From contig NZ_CP042808.1 in NCBI RefSeq assembly GCF_004014775.2, positions 682,001-746,000 on the forward strand: a stretch of DNA of 64,000 bases, given 5' to 3'. This DNA comes from Acetobacter oryzoeni. Its GTDB lineage: Bacteria > Pseudomonadota > Alphaproteobacteria > Acetobacterales > Acetobacteraceae. Under the pieces are notes generated by a model. That model was not told the DNA's origin, searched no databases, and saw nothing but the letters and a program-made list of their open reading frames with translations. Position 1 is the first letter of the stretch, and the number at the start of each line of letters is the position of its first letter. Position numbers and translations under genes: made by a program. Positions 8,328-18,413 of this stretch are shown piece by piece.

Positions 8328-8750
8328 TTCTTCCTGCCGCCAGTAAGCCAGTTCATGCCCTGCGGCTTTGGCGGCACTCCAGCGCGTGCGGGCGGCAGCA
8401 ACGGCTTCCTCATCATGCCCGTCAAACAGGTCAAACACCCGTTCAAAATCCGCCAGATCGGGAAAGCTGCGGTTTTCCAGCAAAAACAGAAAGCGCGCAT
8501 TATTGGGGGTATCTTCCCCCATGCTCAGCCAGATAGGTTGCAGATCCGGGCAGGCAATGCCTTCGCGCCCATGTGGCAGCCATGTTGGGGTGGTCACTTT
8601 CCACAAGGCTTTGTCCAGATCATCCAGCATGGGTTTGCTGGCGCACCACACAGCGGCTTTTTGCCCGCTGGCCAGTGTGCGGGCCAGCAGTTTGGGCAGG
8701 GCCTCGGTCACGCTTGTGCGCGTAAGGTGGTAAAAACCAATCTGAGTCAT
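8304..8750 (-). CDS. holC: DNA polymerase III chi subunit
   Basis: A 148-residue homologue of HolC, which joins psi in the clamp-loader complex and binds SSB. Supporting segments are the start MTQIGFYHLTRTSVTEALPKL, WCASKPMLDDLD, LWKVTTPTWLPHG and the FERVFDLFDGHDEEAVAAAR region near the C-terminus, all typical of chi. It stands alone on the minus strand, convergent with pepA, whose terminator is embedded in its 3' end. Confidence 0.93.
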   Translation of the reverse strand: MTQIGFYHLTRTSVTEALPKLLARTLASGQKAAVWCASKPMLDDLDKALWKVTTPTWLPHGREGIACPDLQPIWLSMGEDTPNNARFLFLLENRSFPDLADFERVFDLFDGHDEEAVAAARTRWSAAKAAGHELAYWRQEEKGWNRAR

Positions 8751-8856
8751 ACGTGTTAGTATATCCAGCCTTACCTGCGGGCAGAAGGCTGATTGAACGC
8801 GTTTAGAAAATTAACAGGCAGATAAGCCGCCTGTTTGGCAAAGGAGAACCGGCGCA

Positions 8857-9711
8857 ATGGCAAAAACAGTAACGCTGGCCGATGGCACTGTTCTGCCCGC
8901 TTTGGGGGTAGGTACGTGGAATATGGGTGAAGAACCCGCCCGTTGGCCAGAGGAAGTGGAAAGCCTGCGCTATGCCGTATTAAACGGCGTGCAGGTGGTG
9001 GATACAGCCGAAATGTACGGCAATGGCCGCTCCGAAAGTGTGGTGGGAGAGGCCATTTATCCTTACCGCAAAAAGGTTTTTCTGGTTACCAAAGTTTTAC
9101 CTTCAAACGCATCTTCCCAAGGTGTGGCGGAAAGTTGCCGGAAGTCTTTGCGCCGTTTGGGAACGGATTGGATAGACCTGTACCTTCTGCACTGGCGTGG
9201 CGGTGTGCCGTTGGGCGAAACGGTAGATGCCTTTCGCAAGCTGCAACAGGAAGGTTTGATCCGCCATTGGGGTGTTTCAAACTTTGATACAGACGATGTG
9301 TATGAACTGGATGGATGTTCCCGCATTGGGGAATGTGTTGCCAACCAGGTATTGTACAATCTGGAACATCGCGGCGTGGAATATGATCTGTTGAAAACGG
9401 ATTATCGCCGCAAAATTGTGACCATGGCTTATTCCCCCATCGGGCAGGGGCAGGAACTGCTCAAAAGCCCGGTTCTGGCAGATATTGCCAGCAGGCACAG
9501 CACAGCGCTTGGCCCGGCCACACCGGCACAAATTGCGCTGGCATGGGTGCTGCGCCAGAACAATGTGCTGGCTATTCCCAAAGCGGCCTCGCACGAGCAC
9601 ATGAAGCAGAATCTGGCTGCGCGAGACCTTGAACTGACAGAGCAGGATCTGGCCCAGTTGGATGCAGCGTTTCCGCCGCCTACCAAAAAAACACCGCTGG
9701 ATATGATCTAA
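8857..9711 (+). CDS. Aldo/keto reductase
   Basis: A 284-residue single-domain TIM-barrel oxidoreductase using NAD(P)H. The AKR catalytic tetrad is readable: D49 (VVDTAEMYG), Y54, K79 (LVTKV) and H112 (LYLLHW). The cofactor-binding C-terminal half has the AIPKA-type segment (LAIPKAASHEHM). The ATG at 8857 follows AAAGGAGAACC, a good ribosome binding site. It lies close to the YdbC/YeaE-like group of AKRs, but the substrate cannot be inferred. It appears to be a single-gene unit, convergent with the HtrA protease gene. Confidence 0.9.
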   Translation: MAKTVTLADGTVLPALGVGTWNMGEEPARWPEEVESLRYAVLNGVQVVDTAEMYGNGRSESVVGEAIYPYRKKVFLVTKVLPSNASSQGVAESCRKSLRRLGTDWIDLYLLHWRGGVPLGETVDAFRKLQQEGLIRHWGVSNFDTDDVYELDGCSRIGECVANQVLYNLEHRGVEYDLLKTDYRRKIVTMAYSPIGQGQELLKSPVLADIASRHSTALGPATPAQIALAWVLRQNNVLAIPKAASHEHMKQNLAARDLELTEQDLAQLDAAFPPPTKKTPLDMI

Positions 9712-9727
9712 AAAGCGGACAGGGGGG

Positions 9728-10846
9728 TTATTTGCCCCCGTTGCCGTCCTCCCATTTGGGGCGGCGGCCAATGCGAATGGTCAGGGTTATGGGCTGATTA
9801 TTGCGCAGCACGTTCAACTGCGCATCCAGCCCCGGCTTGGCGGATGCCACGGCGCGTATCATGGCGCGGGCGGTTTCTACATGCTCGTTATTCATGCCCA
9901 CAATGATATCACCCTTTTTCAGCCCGCCTTTGGCAGCGGGGCCGTTGCGGTCCACCTCTGTTACCTGCGTGCCGTTATGGGTCATGATATCTTCCAGCGT
10001 GGCGCCCAGCCAGCCACGCTCGATATGCCCGGCCTGCCGCAGGGTTTCCACAATGGGGATGACAATTTCGGAGGGGATGGAAAACCCAAGCCCCACAGAG
10101 CCACCTGTGGGGGAAACAATGGCGGTGTTAAGCGCCACCACCTGCCCGGCAAGGTTAAACGTGGGGCCGCCGGAATTGCCGGGGTTTATGGGGGCATCCA
10201 GTTGCAGAAAATCATCAAACGGACTGGTGCCGATATCGCGCCCACGGGCAGAAACAATGCCTGCGGTTACGGATGACCCCAAGCCAAACGGGTTGCCCGC
10301 AGCCATAATCCAGTCCCCCACCTGCACCAGCCTGCTATCCCCCCATGTTACGTAGGGGAGAGGCTGTGGGGAGCTGATTTTTATAACGGCAATATCTGTT
10401 AGGTTATCTATACCGGCCAGTGTGGCTGTAAATTCCTTGCCACTGGAAAGGGCCACGGTAATTTTGTCTGCATCTTCCACCACGTGGCCATTGGTAACAA
10501 TGGTGCCTTCGGGGTCTACAATAAAGCCCGAACCCGCCCCAAGCAGCTCATCCCGATGGCGGCGCATGCGTTCGCGGTAGCGCTTTTCCAGCGGGGTGCC
10601 TTTAACGGTGGATGGCAGCTTGTGTTTGGCGCTGGTATCCGAATCTCGCGTAACAGAAATATTCACCACAGCGGGCACAACCTTGCGCACCAAAGGCGCA
10701 AAGCTGATAGGCCCGCCAGAAACCAGCGGCACTGCGGGCTCAAATGTCGGGAGAGATGCAGCCTGTGCCAAATGGTGCGCGCCTGTTTCCTGAAGGGAAA
10801 AGCAGGCTACGGCCAGTGCGGGCAGGTTCCGTAGAAGCGTCTTCAT
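9728..10846 (-). CDS. Periplasmic serine protease, HtrA/DegP family (S1C), one PDZ domain
   Basis: A trypsin-like quality-control protease. The catalytic triad is visible: H121 (TNGHVV), D151 (LTDIAV) and S225 (GNSGGP). A single PDZ domain occupies about residues 275-355. At 372 residues it is a DegS-length protein, shorter than DegP, which has two PDZ domains. The N-terminus has a hydrophobic stretch, either a signal peptide or an anchor; the HHLAQAA region could be the cleavage area. It lies 138 bases downstream of hrpB on the same strand. A DegS-like sensing role is possible but not shown. Confidence 0.92.
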   Translation of the reverse strand: MKTLLRNLPALAVACFSLQETGAHHLAQAASLPTFEPAVPLVSGGPISFAPLVRKVVPAVVNISVTRDSDTSAKHKLPSTVKGTPLEKRYRERMRRHRDELLGAGSGFIVDPEGTIVTNGHVVEDADKITVALSSGKEFTATLAGIDNLTDIAVIKISSPQPLPYVTWGDSRLVQVGDWIMAAGNPFGLGSSVTAGIVSARGRDIGTSPFDDFLQLDAPINPGNSGGPTFNLAGQVVALNTAIVSPTGGSVGLGFSIPSEIVIPIVETLRQAGHIERGWLGATLEDIMTHNGTQVTEVDRNGPAAKGGLKKGDIIVGMNNEHVETARAMIRAVASAKPGLDAQLNVLRNNQPITLTIRIGRRPKWEDGNGGK

Positions 10847-10984
10847 GGAAATGGCAATAAAGCTCCAGACATTACAAACTTGTGGCCCGGATTATCTGCT
10901 TTATGCAACCGGCTATACGGGTTTGCCCTTGATCTGGTACGTTTTTATGGCGCGAGGGTGTTGTTTGCGCCACGTCCATAGGCC

Positions 10985-13552
10985 TCAGCTGCGTTTGGCG
11001 CGTGGGCGTGCTGGGGCCAGTGCCGGGTTTTCTGGCCATTCATGCTTGGGGTAACGCCCCCGCATATCGCGCCGCATGTCTGCCCAGCCACCTTGCCAAA
11101 ACCCAGCCAGATCCGCCGTAATGGCCTGAGGCCGCCCTGCGGGAGAAAGCAGCGCCAGCCGCAACGGCACGCGCCCTCCGGCAAGTTTGGGTGTTTCCGC
11201 CGTGCCATAAAAGGCTTGGGCACGAGCCGAGGCCACAGGCACGGGCTGCGTATAATCTACCTCCGCCACACCGCCGGGGAAGGGCAGAGAGGTCGGCAGT
11301 TCCTTATCCAGCCAGCTTGTGCGGGCGTAACCCAGATAAGTGCGCAGTAGGCTGAGGATGTCCAGCTCCCGCAATGCGGTGATGGATGTGCAGCCTTCAA
11401 CATATGGGGTCAGCCATTCATCCATACAGCCAGCAAGGGCTGTGGAGGAAAAATCTGGCCAAGCTTCTTCCATGCCGGTGCCACCGGGCAGGGTGCGGGC
11501 CAGTTCCACACGGGCTTGAAGCTGCCGCACGGCGTCTGACCAGTTGAGCGTGGTTTCCGGCGCCTCCTTGGCCTGTGCCAGCAGAAGTGGGCCTGCATCT
11601 TCCGGTTTTACTTTTTCTGTGCGGTCGCGCAGCACAAGGCAGCCAATGCGGGTGCGCCTGCGGGCCATGATGTTGCCCGATACGGGGTCTAGCGTGGTTT
11701 CAACCTGTTCACGCGTGCGCTCCAGCAGGGCTGGGGGCAGGGCGTTGCTATCCAACGGGGCCGCCATGCGTATTTCGGCAGCGGTGCGCAGGTGCAGGCC
11801 CGCCACCGCCAGCAGCTTGTGTTTTGCCAGCCCATCATCGCGGCGCAGGCGGGCATTGCTGCCATTGGCCATGCGGTAACTGCCCATATCCCCCCGGCAC
11901 AGGGCAATACGATCAGGAAAGCCTGCGGCCAGAAGGGCTGCGGCATCACCCGCGGCCGGGTGGCGCGCCTTCAACCCCATACGTGTGCGAAAACGGGCCG
12001 CTGCCTGCCGAATGCGGGCCAAGGCGCCACGGTCTGCCTGCGGGTTGTTATCTTCCCCCGCAATCAGATCCAGCCTGAGGGTAATATCTGCGGGCGGAAT
12101 GGGCGGCGGCCCACCACGCCCTGCAGCGCGTGGGCGCAGGGGGTCTCGTTCTTCCAGCAGGGCAGCAAGATCTGCGGCCAGCGCGGCTTCCTCGGCAGTG
12201 CGGGCGGCCAACATCATGGCGGCAAGGCGCGGGTGCGTGCCCAGATCGGCCATGCTGCGGCCCAGTTTTGTAATCTGGCCCGCATCATCCAGCGCGCCCA
12301 GCAGAATCAACAATTCCTTTGCGGCGGCTACCGCGCTGCCGGAGGGCTGATCTGGCAGCGGAAGCGGCGTATCGGCTGAACCCACCGTATCGGCCCACAA
12401 GGCGGTTGCCAGCACAAAATCAGACAGATCGGCTTCCAGAATTTCTGGCCTGTCATGTTGCGGCAAGGCGCGCTCGGTATGGGCAGACCATAGGCAATAC
12501 GCAATACCCGGAGCCTCTCGCCCCGCGCGGCCTGCACGTTGCCGTGCGGCGGCCTTGGAAATACGCACCGTATCCAGCCGGGAAAGCCCAGCCCCGGCAT
12601 CAAACCTTGGCACACGGCGGAATCCGCAATCCACCACAACGCGCACGCCGGGCACGGTAAGAGATGTTTCGGCTATAGAGGTTGCCAAAATAACCCGCCG
12701 TTCCCCTTCATTTCCGGGGCGCAGTACGCGGGCCTGTTCTGCCGGGTGCAATTCACCATGCAGGGGCAGCACTGTAGCGGGCACGCCCTCCAGAAGCTGC
12801 ATCACACGGCGGATTTCTCCCGTGCCGGGCAGAAAGGTGAGAATATCGCCTTCTGTTTCCGCCAGAGCCTGCCGCACGCCTGTTGCTGTGGCGGTGGAAA
12901 TATCGCGCAGGCTGGGAATATCGTGCTTGGCATGGTGGACGGTAAGCGGGAACATCCGCCCTTCGCTTGTCAGCACAGGGGCGTGCATCAGCGCGGCAAG
13001 GCGTTCTGTTTCCGCAGTAGCGGACATGGCCACAAGGCGCAGATCAGGCCGCAAGGTGCGTTGCAGATCCAGGCAGAAAGCCAGTGCCAGATCTGCATCT
13101 AATGAGCGTTCGTGTATTTCATCCAGAATAACGCAGGCCACGCCTTCCAGCATGGGGTCACCCAGCAGGCGGCGCAGGAACAGGCCTTCTGTCAGCACCT
13201 CAATACGGGTGCGGTCAGAAACAGCGGATTCCAGCCGGGTGCGGAACCCAACAAAACCGCCAACATCTTCCCCCATGAGCGATGCAATGCGCTGTGCTGC
13301 GGCACGTGCGGCCAACCTGCGCGGTTCCAGCATGATAATTTTATCAGATGGTGCACGCCATGCCGCAGCCGCCAGCACGGGCGGCACAGATGTAGTTTTA
13401 CCTGCACCGGGCGGGGCCACCAGAATGGCGGATGCCGGATGATCTGTGGTGGGAGGATGAGCCAGCACCGCGCAAAGTTCTGGCAGCACATCCTGCACAG
13501 GCAGACCCTGCGCAATGGAAAACGGGTTCAGGCTGGGGGCAGAAGCACTCAT
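10985..13552 (-). CDS. hrpB: ATP-dependent RNA helicase HrpB
   Basis: An 855-residue DEAH-box superfamily 2 helicase. Walker A is APPGAGKTT near residues 46-54 and the DEIH box is at 144-147 (VILDEIHERS). Motif III-like MSATAETERLA, the helicase C domain with PLHGELHPAEQ, and the QRAGRAGRE motif VI follow. A long HrpB-specific C-terminal region completes the family architecture. The ATG at 13552 was preferred to a TTG 12 codons upstream. HrpB is widespread in proteobacteria; its physiological role is poorly defined. Confidence 0.94.
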   Translation of the reverse strand: MSASAPSLNPFSIAQGLPVQDVLPELCAVLAHPPTTDHPASAILVAPPGAGKTTSVPPVLAAAAWRAPSDKIIMLEPRRLAARAAAQRIASLMGEDVGGFVGFRTRLESAVSDRTRIEVLTEGLFLRRLLGDPMLEGVACVILDEIHERSLDADLALAFCLDLQRTLRPDLRLVAMSATAETERLAALMHAPVLTSEGRMFPLTVHHAKHDIPSLRDISTATATGVRQALAETEGDILTFLPGTGEIRRVMQLLEGVPATVLPLHGELHPAEQARVLRPGNEGERRVILATSIAETSLTVPGVRVVVDCGFRRVPRFDAGAGLSRLDTVRISKAAARQRAGRAGREAPGIAYCLWSAHTERALPQHDRPEILEADLSDFVLATALWADTVGSADTPLPLPDQPSGSAVAAAKELLILLGALDDAGQITKLGRSMADLGTHPRLAAMMLAARTAEEAALAADLAALLEERDPLRPRAAGRGGPPPIPPADITLRLDLIAGEDNNPQADRGALARIRQAAARFRTRMGLKARHPAAGDAAALLAAGFPDRIALCRGDMGSYRMANGSNARLRRDDGLAKHKLLAVAGLHLRTAAEIRMAAPLDSNALPPALLERTREQVETTLDPVSGNIMARRRTRIGCLVLRDRTEKVKPEDAGPLLLAQAKEAPETTLNWSDAVRQLQARVELARTLPGGTGMEEAWPDFSSTALAGCMDEWLTPYVEGCTSITALRELDILSLLRTYLGYARTSWLDKELPTSLPFPGGVAEVDYTQPVPVASARAQAFYGTAETPKLAGGRVPLRLALLSPAGRPQAITADLAGFWQGGWADMRRDMRGRYPKHEWPENPALAPARPRAKRS

Positions 13553-13652
13553 GCCCTGCTTTATGGCGGCCCCACCGCCGCAGTGCAATGTTGTGCAGCA
13601 GTGGGGGCCGTATGAGCTTGGTAGTTAAGGTGCTGTGTTGAGCGTAACAGCT

Positions 13653-14612
13653 TTATTGAGGCTGAGACGGCAGCTTGAGATAACCCGGTTTGGGAGACGT
13701 TGCTTTTGTAGAGGCGGAACTTGAGGACGAATCATCATCCTCACCTGCCGGGAAGATGGCGTTGGGTTCACTGTCCTGCGCTTTGGGGGCTGCGGCAGGT
13801 TTGGCTTCCGTTGTGCTGCCAGTGGTAGACGGCGTTGCCGCATCGGTAGAGGGCGCAACAACAGGAGCATTTTCCGGCACCGTTACGGGGGATGTGGCCT
13901 GCCCGGTTTTAGCCGCCGAAACGGGGGAAAGCGCCTCTTGCGTAGCTGCGGCACCAGCACCGGCGGTCGCACCCGTCGCGGCAACTGGTGAACCATCAGA
14001 TGTGAGAGGTTGTGCCTGAATGGCACCATCTACGGGCATGCCCCCGGCATCCACCAGCCATTTACCAAGAGAGCGATGCACCTGCGTGTCCAGCTCGGTA
14101 TTGATGCTGTCCATCATCCCTTTGGTTACGTTGTACAGATTGGCTTGGCTTTCTGTATCTTCCGTGGGGTCTGGGTGCAGGCTTTGGGTGGCGTGGGCTT
14201 CTGTATGTGCGGTTTTGCTGCCATCGGGATTTAGAATATCCAGATGCACATCTATCTGGCCCTGTAGCGTGCCGCCGGGTTCATGCAGGATAGAGGCCCG
14301 ATCAATTACAAACTGGGCGGAATTGGCGCTGGTAATGCCCCCTTTGGCGGCCAGTCTGTCCTGCACCATCTGGCGCAGGGCCTGCACGGGCGGGGTGGGG
14401 GATTTGTAGCCGATATCGCCCGCAACCGGGTGGGTTACGGTGTTATCCACCAGTGTCAGGGTGTTTACGTTAAGGTTGATCTGGCTGAGGTTATCATACC
14501 GCAGTGGTGCAAACTGCGTGGGCTGCTTCTGATCCGCGCAGCCTGCCAGCAGGGCAGGAAACAGCAGCGCGGCTGTTAGGCCAGAAAGGCGCATGCGGGA
14601 AAACAGCATCAT
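13653..14612 (-). CDS. Putative lipoprotein with low-complexity C-terminus, unknown function
   Basis: A 319-residue protein with a lipoprotein signal peptide (LLAGC, lipidated Cys25). Residues about 40-200 look folded and mix strands and helices, including repeated NL/TL segments and a QMVQDRLAAKGG helix. From about residue 205 onward it is rich in Ala, Pro, Thr and Ser, ending in Asp/Ser runs, and is probably disordered. I do not recognise a domain. AAGAGG lies upstream of adjacent ATG codons at 14612 and 14609. It follows hslO on the same strand and could be a tail gene of that operon. Confidence 0.75.
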   Translation of the reverse strand: MMLFSRMRLSGLTAALLFPALLAGCADQKQPTQFAPLRYDNLSQINLNVNTLTLVDNTVTHPVAGDIGYKSPTPPVQALRQMVQDRLAAKGGITSANSAQFVIDRASILHEPGGTLQGQIDVHLDILNPDGSKTAHTEAHATQSLHPDPTEDTESQANLYNVTKGMMDSINTELDTQVHRSLGKWLVDAGGMPVDGAIQAQPLTSDGSPVAATGATAGAGAAATQEALSPVSAAKTGQATSPVTVPENAPVVAPSTDAATPSTTGSTTEAKPAAAPKAQDSEPNAIFPAGEDDDSSSSSASTKATSPKPGYLKLPSQPQ

Positions 14613-14747
14613 GGCGCAAAACCTCTTGTGAACTTTATCCGACATTCTAAAAAATGCCTACCCCGTGGCAGATACCTTATACCAGCAGCGCCTTAAGATA
14701 TTGCGCTTAGGACTCTGCTGGCAAACTTTGCGGCTATATTTACTGTT

Positions 14748-15698
14748 TTACTGCGCCTGTGTGGCAATGTTTTTGCGTGCAAAGCGAAAATCAACATTAC
14801 AGAATTCGCACGTCATCACGATGTTTCCATCATCTTGGCACATGTGGTCCAGATCATCCTTGGGGAAGGTTTCCAGCACATTGGCCAACCGCGCGCGGGA
14901 GCAACGGCACCCAAAGGCCAAAGCCCGTGGCTGGCTGACATGCAGGTCTTCTTCATGGAAAAGCCGGTGCAAAAGCTGCAATGTGGGCAGGTTGTCGTCC
15001 AGCAGTTCCTTGGTGGAAAGTGTGCCTGCCAGAATGGTGGCGGTTTCCCAGCTGGCTTCTGCGGCTTCATCTTCCACCACGTGGCTGCCGCCTTCACCCG
15101 CAATGCGTTCCAGTATCAGGCCACCTGCGCGCCAGCCGGCATCTGTCATCTGGCAGGCCAGCATAATCCAGCAGGCGTGCTGCTCACTGCTGGCAAAGTA
15201 ATGCATGGCCATTGCAGGCAGATCATCCCCTGCAATTTCCACAATACCCTGATGGCGGTCCATCTCCGGGCCTTGGTCCACCGTAAGGGCCATATAGCCG
15301 TTGCCCAGCAGTTCGCGGTCTGTGGGTTTGGGTGTTTCAGCCAGCAGGGTTTCCAGCGCCTCATCATCCGTGCGGGCGTAAAAGCGTAGCGCGCCGGTGT
15401 TGGTGCAATCTGCCACCAGCATGGAAACAGGGCCATCGCCCTTGATCTGAAGTGAAAAAGAGCCTGAAAATTTCAGCGCTGAAGCCAAAGCCGCTACCAG
15501 CGCCAAGGCCTTGCCAGCAAGGCGGGTAACAGGGGCTGGGTGATCATGCCGTGTAAGCAGCGTATCGGCCAGCACGCCCAAACGCACCAACCGGCCACGC
15601 ACGGGCCGACCAGCCAGATAAAAAGGTGTTACACCACCGGGTACTACCAAATCGGGCACATCTGGGCGGTCGCGGTCAAGAAAAGCGGGTTTTTCCAT
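14748..15698 (-). CDS. hslO: Redox-regulated chaperone Hsp33
   Basis: A holdase chaperone activated by oxidation in the cytosol. The N-terminal domain spans residues 1-230 (HDHPAPVTRLAGKALALVA and the long sheet region). The C-terminal zinc-binding redox switch has C264-x-C266 (GCRCS) and C297-xx-C300 (TCEFC), the canonical spacing, plus one extra Cys at 287. At 316 residues it is slightly longer than E. coli Hsp33. It is the fourth gene of the argD-argF-x-hslO operon, an order common in alphaproteobacteria. Confidence 0.95.
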   Translation of the reverse strand: MEKPAFLDRDRPDVPDLVVPGGVTPFYLAGRPVRGRLVRLGVLADTLLTRHDHPAPVTRLAGKALALVAALASALKFSGSFSLQIKGDGPVSMLVADCTNTGALRFYARTDDEALETLLAETPKPTDRELLGNGYMALTVDQGPEMDRHQGIVEIAGDDLPAMAMHYFASSEQHACWIMLACQMTDAGWRAGGLILERIAGEGGSHVVEDEAAEASWETATILAGTLSTKELLDDNLPTLQLLHRLFHEEDLHVSQPRALAFGCRCSRARLANVLETFPKDDLDHMCQDDGNIVMTCEFCNVDFRFARKNIATQAQ

Positions 15699-15822
15699 GG
15701 GAATTTAAGTTTGTCCTGAGTCCATCAAGAATACGGGAATATCAAGAACGTGCGCCTGACGCGTGCGGACTCTGAGGATGCTTTTCAGGCGGACAAAAAA
15801 GTAAGATGGAAAGCAGGGGAAG

Positions 15823-16140
15823 TTACGCCCCTGCGGAAATATCCAGTTCCAGCTTTTCCAGCTTCTGTTCAAGGGCGCGGCCGGTTTCTGAATCCATGTT
15901 CAAACCGTCCTTAAGCGCAACAAGCAGGCCCTTGCGGCAGGCATCGTGCTCGCTATCCAGATCTTCCGTACGGCCACAGCCTGCCAGACAATCCAGATAG
16001 GCATTACGGAACGGTGCCAGCTTATCTGCCGGGAACGGCAACGTAGCCAGAATAGCATCCAGACTGCTTTCCACCCAGCCGGGGGTGGCTGGTGTATCTT
16101 CGGTAGATGTCATGGAAACCGTTCTGTCTGTGCCGCTCAT
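15823..16140 (-). CDS. Small Cys-containing protein between argF and hslO, unknown function
   Basis: A 105-residue acidic soluble protein without a recognised domain. It is mostly helical and carries three cysteines, C51 and C55 (LDCLAGC) and C68 (HDACRKG), in the middle of the chain. The ATG at 16140 lies four bases after the argF stop, so it is part of that operon; hslO follows after 124 bases. Lying next to a redox chaperone suggests a redox or metal role for the cysteines, but this is inference only. Confidence 0.7.
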   Translation of the reverse strand: MSGTDRTVSMTSTEDTPATPGWVESSLDAILATLPFPADKLAPFRNAYLDCLAGCGRTEDLDSEHDACRKGLLVALKDGLNMDSETGRALEQKLEKLELDISAGA

Positions 16141-16144
16141 GTGC

Positions 16145-17146
16145 TTATTCCTTGCCGAAAGAGGTCCAGTTTGAGCCACCCATTGTCCATGCCAGCACGC
16201 CTTTCTGGGCATGAAGGCGGTTTTCCGCCTCATCAAACACCACAGAATGCGGGCCTTCAAACACGTCCTTGGTTACTTCTTCCCCTATATGGGCAGGCAG
16301 GCAGTGCATGAACAGGGCATCTGGCGCAGCAAGGGCCATTAAATCTGCATTTACGCGGTAGGGTTCCAGCTTGCTCATGCGGGTGGCGGCTTCCTTGGGG
16401 GAATCAGACATGCTGATCCATGTATCCGTCACCACGCAATCGGCACCTTTTACGGCGGCTTTTGGGTCTACCGTCCATTCCACATCACCGCCTTCGGCAC
16501 GGGCCCAGTCCAGCACATCCTGCGGGGGCTTCATGTCTGCGGGGGTGGCGGCACGCAGGGCAAAGCCAAAACGCACGGCCCCTTCAATAAGAGAGACAAG
16601 CACGTTGTTGCCATCGCCCGTCCACGCAAAGGTGCGGCCACGCACAGGGCCGCGGTGTTCCTCAAACGTCATGATATCGGCCAGAATCTGCACCGGATGA
16701 GAATGAGGGGTAAGGCCGTTGATAACGGGTACCGTGCTCCACTGTGCCAGTTCGTGCATGGTTTTTGTGTTGCCGGTGCGCAGCATAATGGCATCTACAA
16801 AGCGGGAGAGCACGCGGGCTGTATCGGCAATGCTTTCACCACGGCCAATCTGCATTTCCTGCGGGCTAAGCACCACGGCATCCCCCCCAAGCTGGCGGAT
16901 CCCCACTTCAAAAGAAACACGAGTGCGGGTGGAAGGCTTGGAAAGGATAAGCCCCAACTGCCGCCCGGCCAACGGCTGGCGCGGGTGCAGCGGAAACCGA
17001 CGGTTCTGCTGCATGCGCTTCATGCTGGCGGCTACATCCAGAATCTGGCGCAGGGTTGCGGCATCCAGATCTTTCAGATCCAGAAAATGGCGTGGCGTTG
17101 CCAAGGAAGAAGAGGGCAGGGCAGTGGTCATGTTGGCGGCGCTCAC
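16145..17146 (-). CDS. argF: Ornithine carbamoyltransferase
   Basis: Makes citrulline from ornithine and carbamoyl phosphate in arginine synthesis. The carbamoyl-phosphate loop [12 protein letters not shown] is at residues 69-80 (STRT 72-75). Further along are [19 protein letters not shown], the ornithine-binding SMSD segment and the [10 protein letters not shown] catalytic motif. Length, 333, is slightly above the usual 310 because of an N-terminal tail. A GTG start at 17146 overlaps the argD stop (GTGA) and has GGAG upstream; an ATG five codons later is the alternative. Confidence 0.97.
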   Translation of the reverse strand: MSAANMTTALPSSSLATPRHFLDLKDLDAATLRQILDVAASMKRMQQNRRFPLHPRQPLAGRQLGLILSKPSTRTRVSFEVGIRQLGGDAVVLSPQEMQIGRGESIADTARVLSRFVDAIMLRTGNTKTMHELAQWSTVPVINGLTPHSHPVQILADIMTFEEHRGPVRGRTFAWTGDGNNVLVSLIEGAVRFGFALRAATPADMKPPQDVLDWARAEGGDVEWTVDPKAAVKGADCVVTDTWISMSDSPKEAATRMSKLEPYRVNADLMALAAPDALFMHCLPAHIGEEVTKDVFEGPHSVVFDEAENRLHAQKGVLAWTMGGSNWTSFGKE

Positions 17147-18390
17147 GCTGTTGGCTCCAGAACTGTCTTGTTGTTATGATTTTTTCTGAGTGTGCTGACA
17201 GCCTGCACCAGCATGGCCACAGCTTTGCGGCATTCTTCTTCGGAAACAGTAAGGGGCGGCACAAGGCGCAGCACGTTATCACCTGCTGTTACGCACAACA
17301 GGCCTTCATTTTGCGCAGCACCCTGCACATCACCCACTGTGGGCACGCAGCGCAGGCCTATCAGCAGGCCAAGGCCACGGCGCTGGGCAAAAATATCCGG
17401 CGCATCGGCCACAAGGCTGTCTAGCAGTTCATCCAGCAGGGCAGCGCGGGTGCAAACCTGATCTAAAAAGCCGGGGGCCAGAATAACATCCAGCACAGCA
17501 TTGCCAGCCGCACAGGCCAGCGGGTTGCCGCCAAATGTGGTGCCGTGCGTGCCCGGTGTCATGCCCTTGGCAATGGTTTCTGTGGTGAGGATGGCCCCAA
17601 TGGGGAAGCCCCCGCCCAAACCTTTGGCCGTGCTGACAATATCGGGTTTGATGTCCGCCCATTCATGCGCAAACAGGCGGCCCGTGCGGCCAACGCCACA
17701 CTGCACCTCATCTAGCGCCAGCAGTGCGCCGGTTTCATCGCACAGCGCGCGCAGGGCACGCAGATATTCCGGGCTGGCTACCTTAATGCCGCTTTCACCC
17801 TGAATGGGCTCCAGCATAATGGCTGCCGTGTTGGGGGTAATGGCGGCTTTTACGGCTTCAATGTCGTTAAAAGGCACGTGCAGGAAGCCTTTTACGGGCT
17901 CACCAAAGCCTTCCAGATATTTGGGGTTGCCGGTGGCGGAAAGCATGGCCAGCGTGCGGCCATGAAAAGCCCCATCCATGCAGATAATATCTGTGCGTTC
18001 GGGGTGGCCTGCCATCATCTGGGCGCGGCGGGCCATCTTGACCATGCCTTCGTTGGCTTCTGCGCCGGAATTGCAGAAGAACACGCTATCGGCAAAGGAG
18101 TTTTCAACCAGCCTGCGTGCCAGCTTTTCCGCCTGCGGAATCTGGAACAGGTTGGATACGTGCATGACCTTGGCGGCCTGCGTGCTTACGGCTTCCACCA
18201 TTTTGGGGTGTGCGTGGCCAATGGAGCACGTGGCAATGCCCGCAGCAAAGTCCAGGAATCGTCGCCCGTCCGACGTTTGCAGCCAGGAGCCTTCTCCCCG
18301 CTCAAAGGCGAGATCAGCGCGCTTGTATGTCGGCATCAGGGCAGAAATCATGGAATCTGGTCTTTGTGTTGGCGGTTGTTGAACCTGCAT
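17143..18390 (-). CDS. argD: Acetylornithine/succinyldiaminopimelate aminotransferase
   Basis: A class III PLP aminotransferase for the fourth step of arginine synthesis. Visible features are [10 protein letters not shown] (residues 105-114), the [12 protein letters not shown] motif with the PLP-binding Asp at 228, the PLP lysine K256 in STAKGLGGG, and the [11 protein letters not shown] phosphate-binding segment. Length, 415, is about 15-20 residues over the typical protein because of the N-terminal tail; an internal ATG at residue 14 is an alternative start. It is first in the argD-argF-x-hslO operon and is preceded by a promoter plus a terminator-like leader. Confidence 0.95.
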   Translation of the reverse strand: MQVQQPPTQRPDSMISALMPTYKRADLAFERGEGSWLQTSDGRRFLDFAAGIATCSIGHAHPKMVEAVSTQAAKVMHVSNLFQIPQAEKLARRLVENSFADSVFFCNSGAEANEGMVKMARRAQMMAGHPERTDIICMDGAFHGRTLAMLSATGNPKYLEGFGEPVKGFLHVPFNDIEAVKAAITPNTAAIMLEPIQGESGIKVASPEYLRALRALCDETGALLALDEVQCGVGRTGRLFAHEWADIKPDIVSTAKGLGGGFPIGAILTTETIAKGMTPGTHGTTFGGNPLACAAGNAVLDVILAPGFLDQVCTRAALLDELLDSLVADAPDIFAQRRGLGLLIGLRCVPTVGDVQGAAQNEGLLCVTAGDNVLRLVPPLTVSEEECRKAVAMLVQAVSTLRKNHNNKTVLEPTA

Positions 18391-18413
18391 GGTGAGAAGT
18401 GGAATGCAGAACG

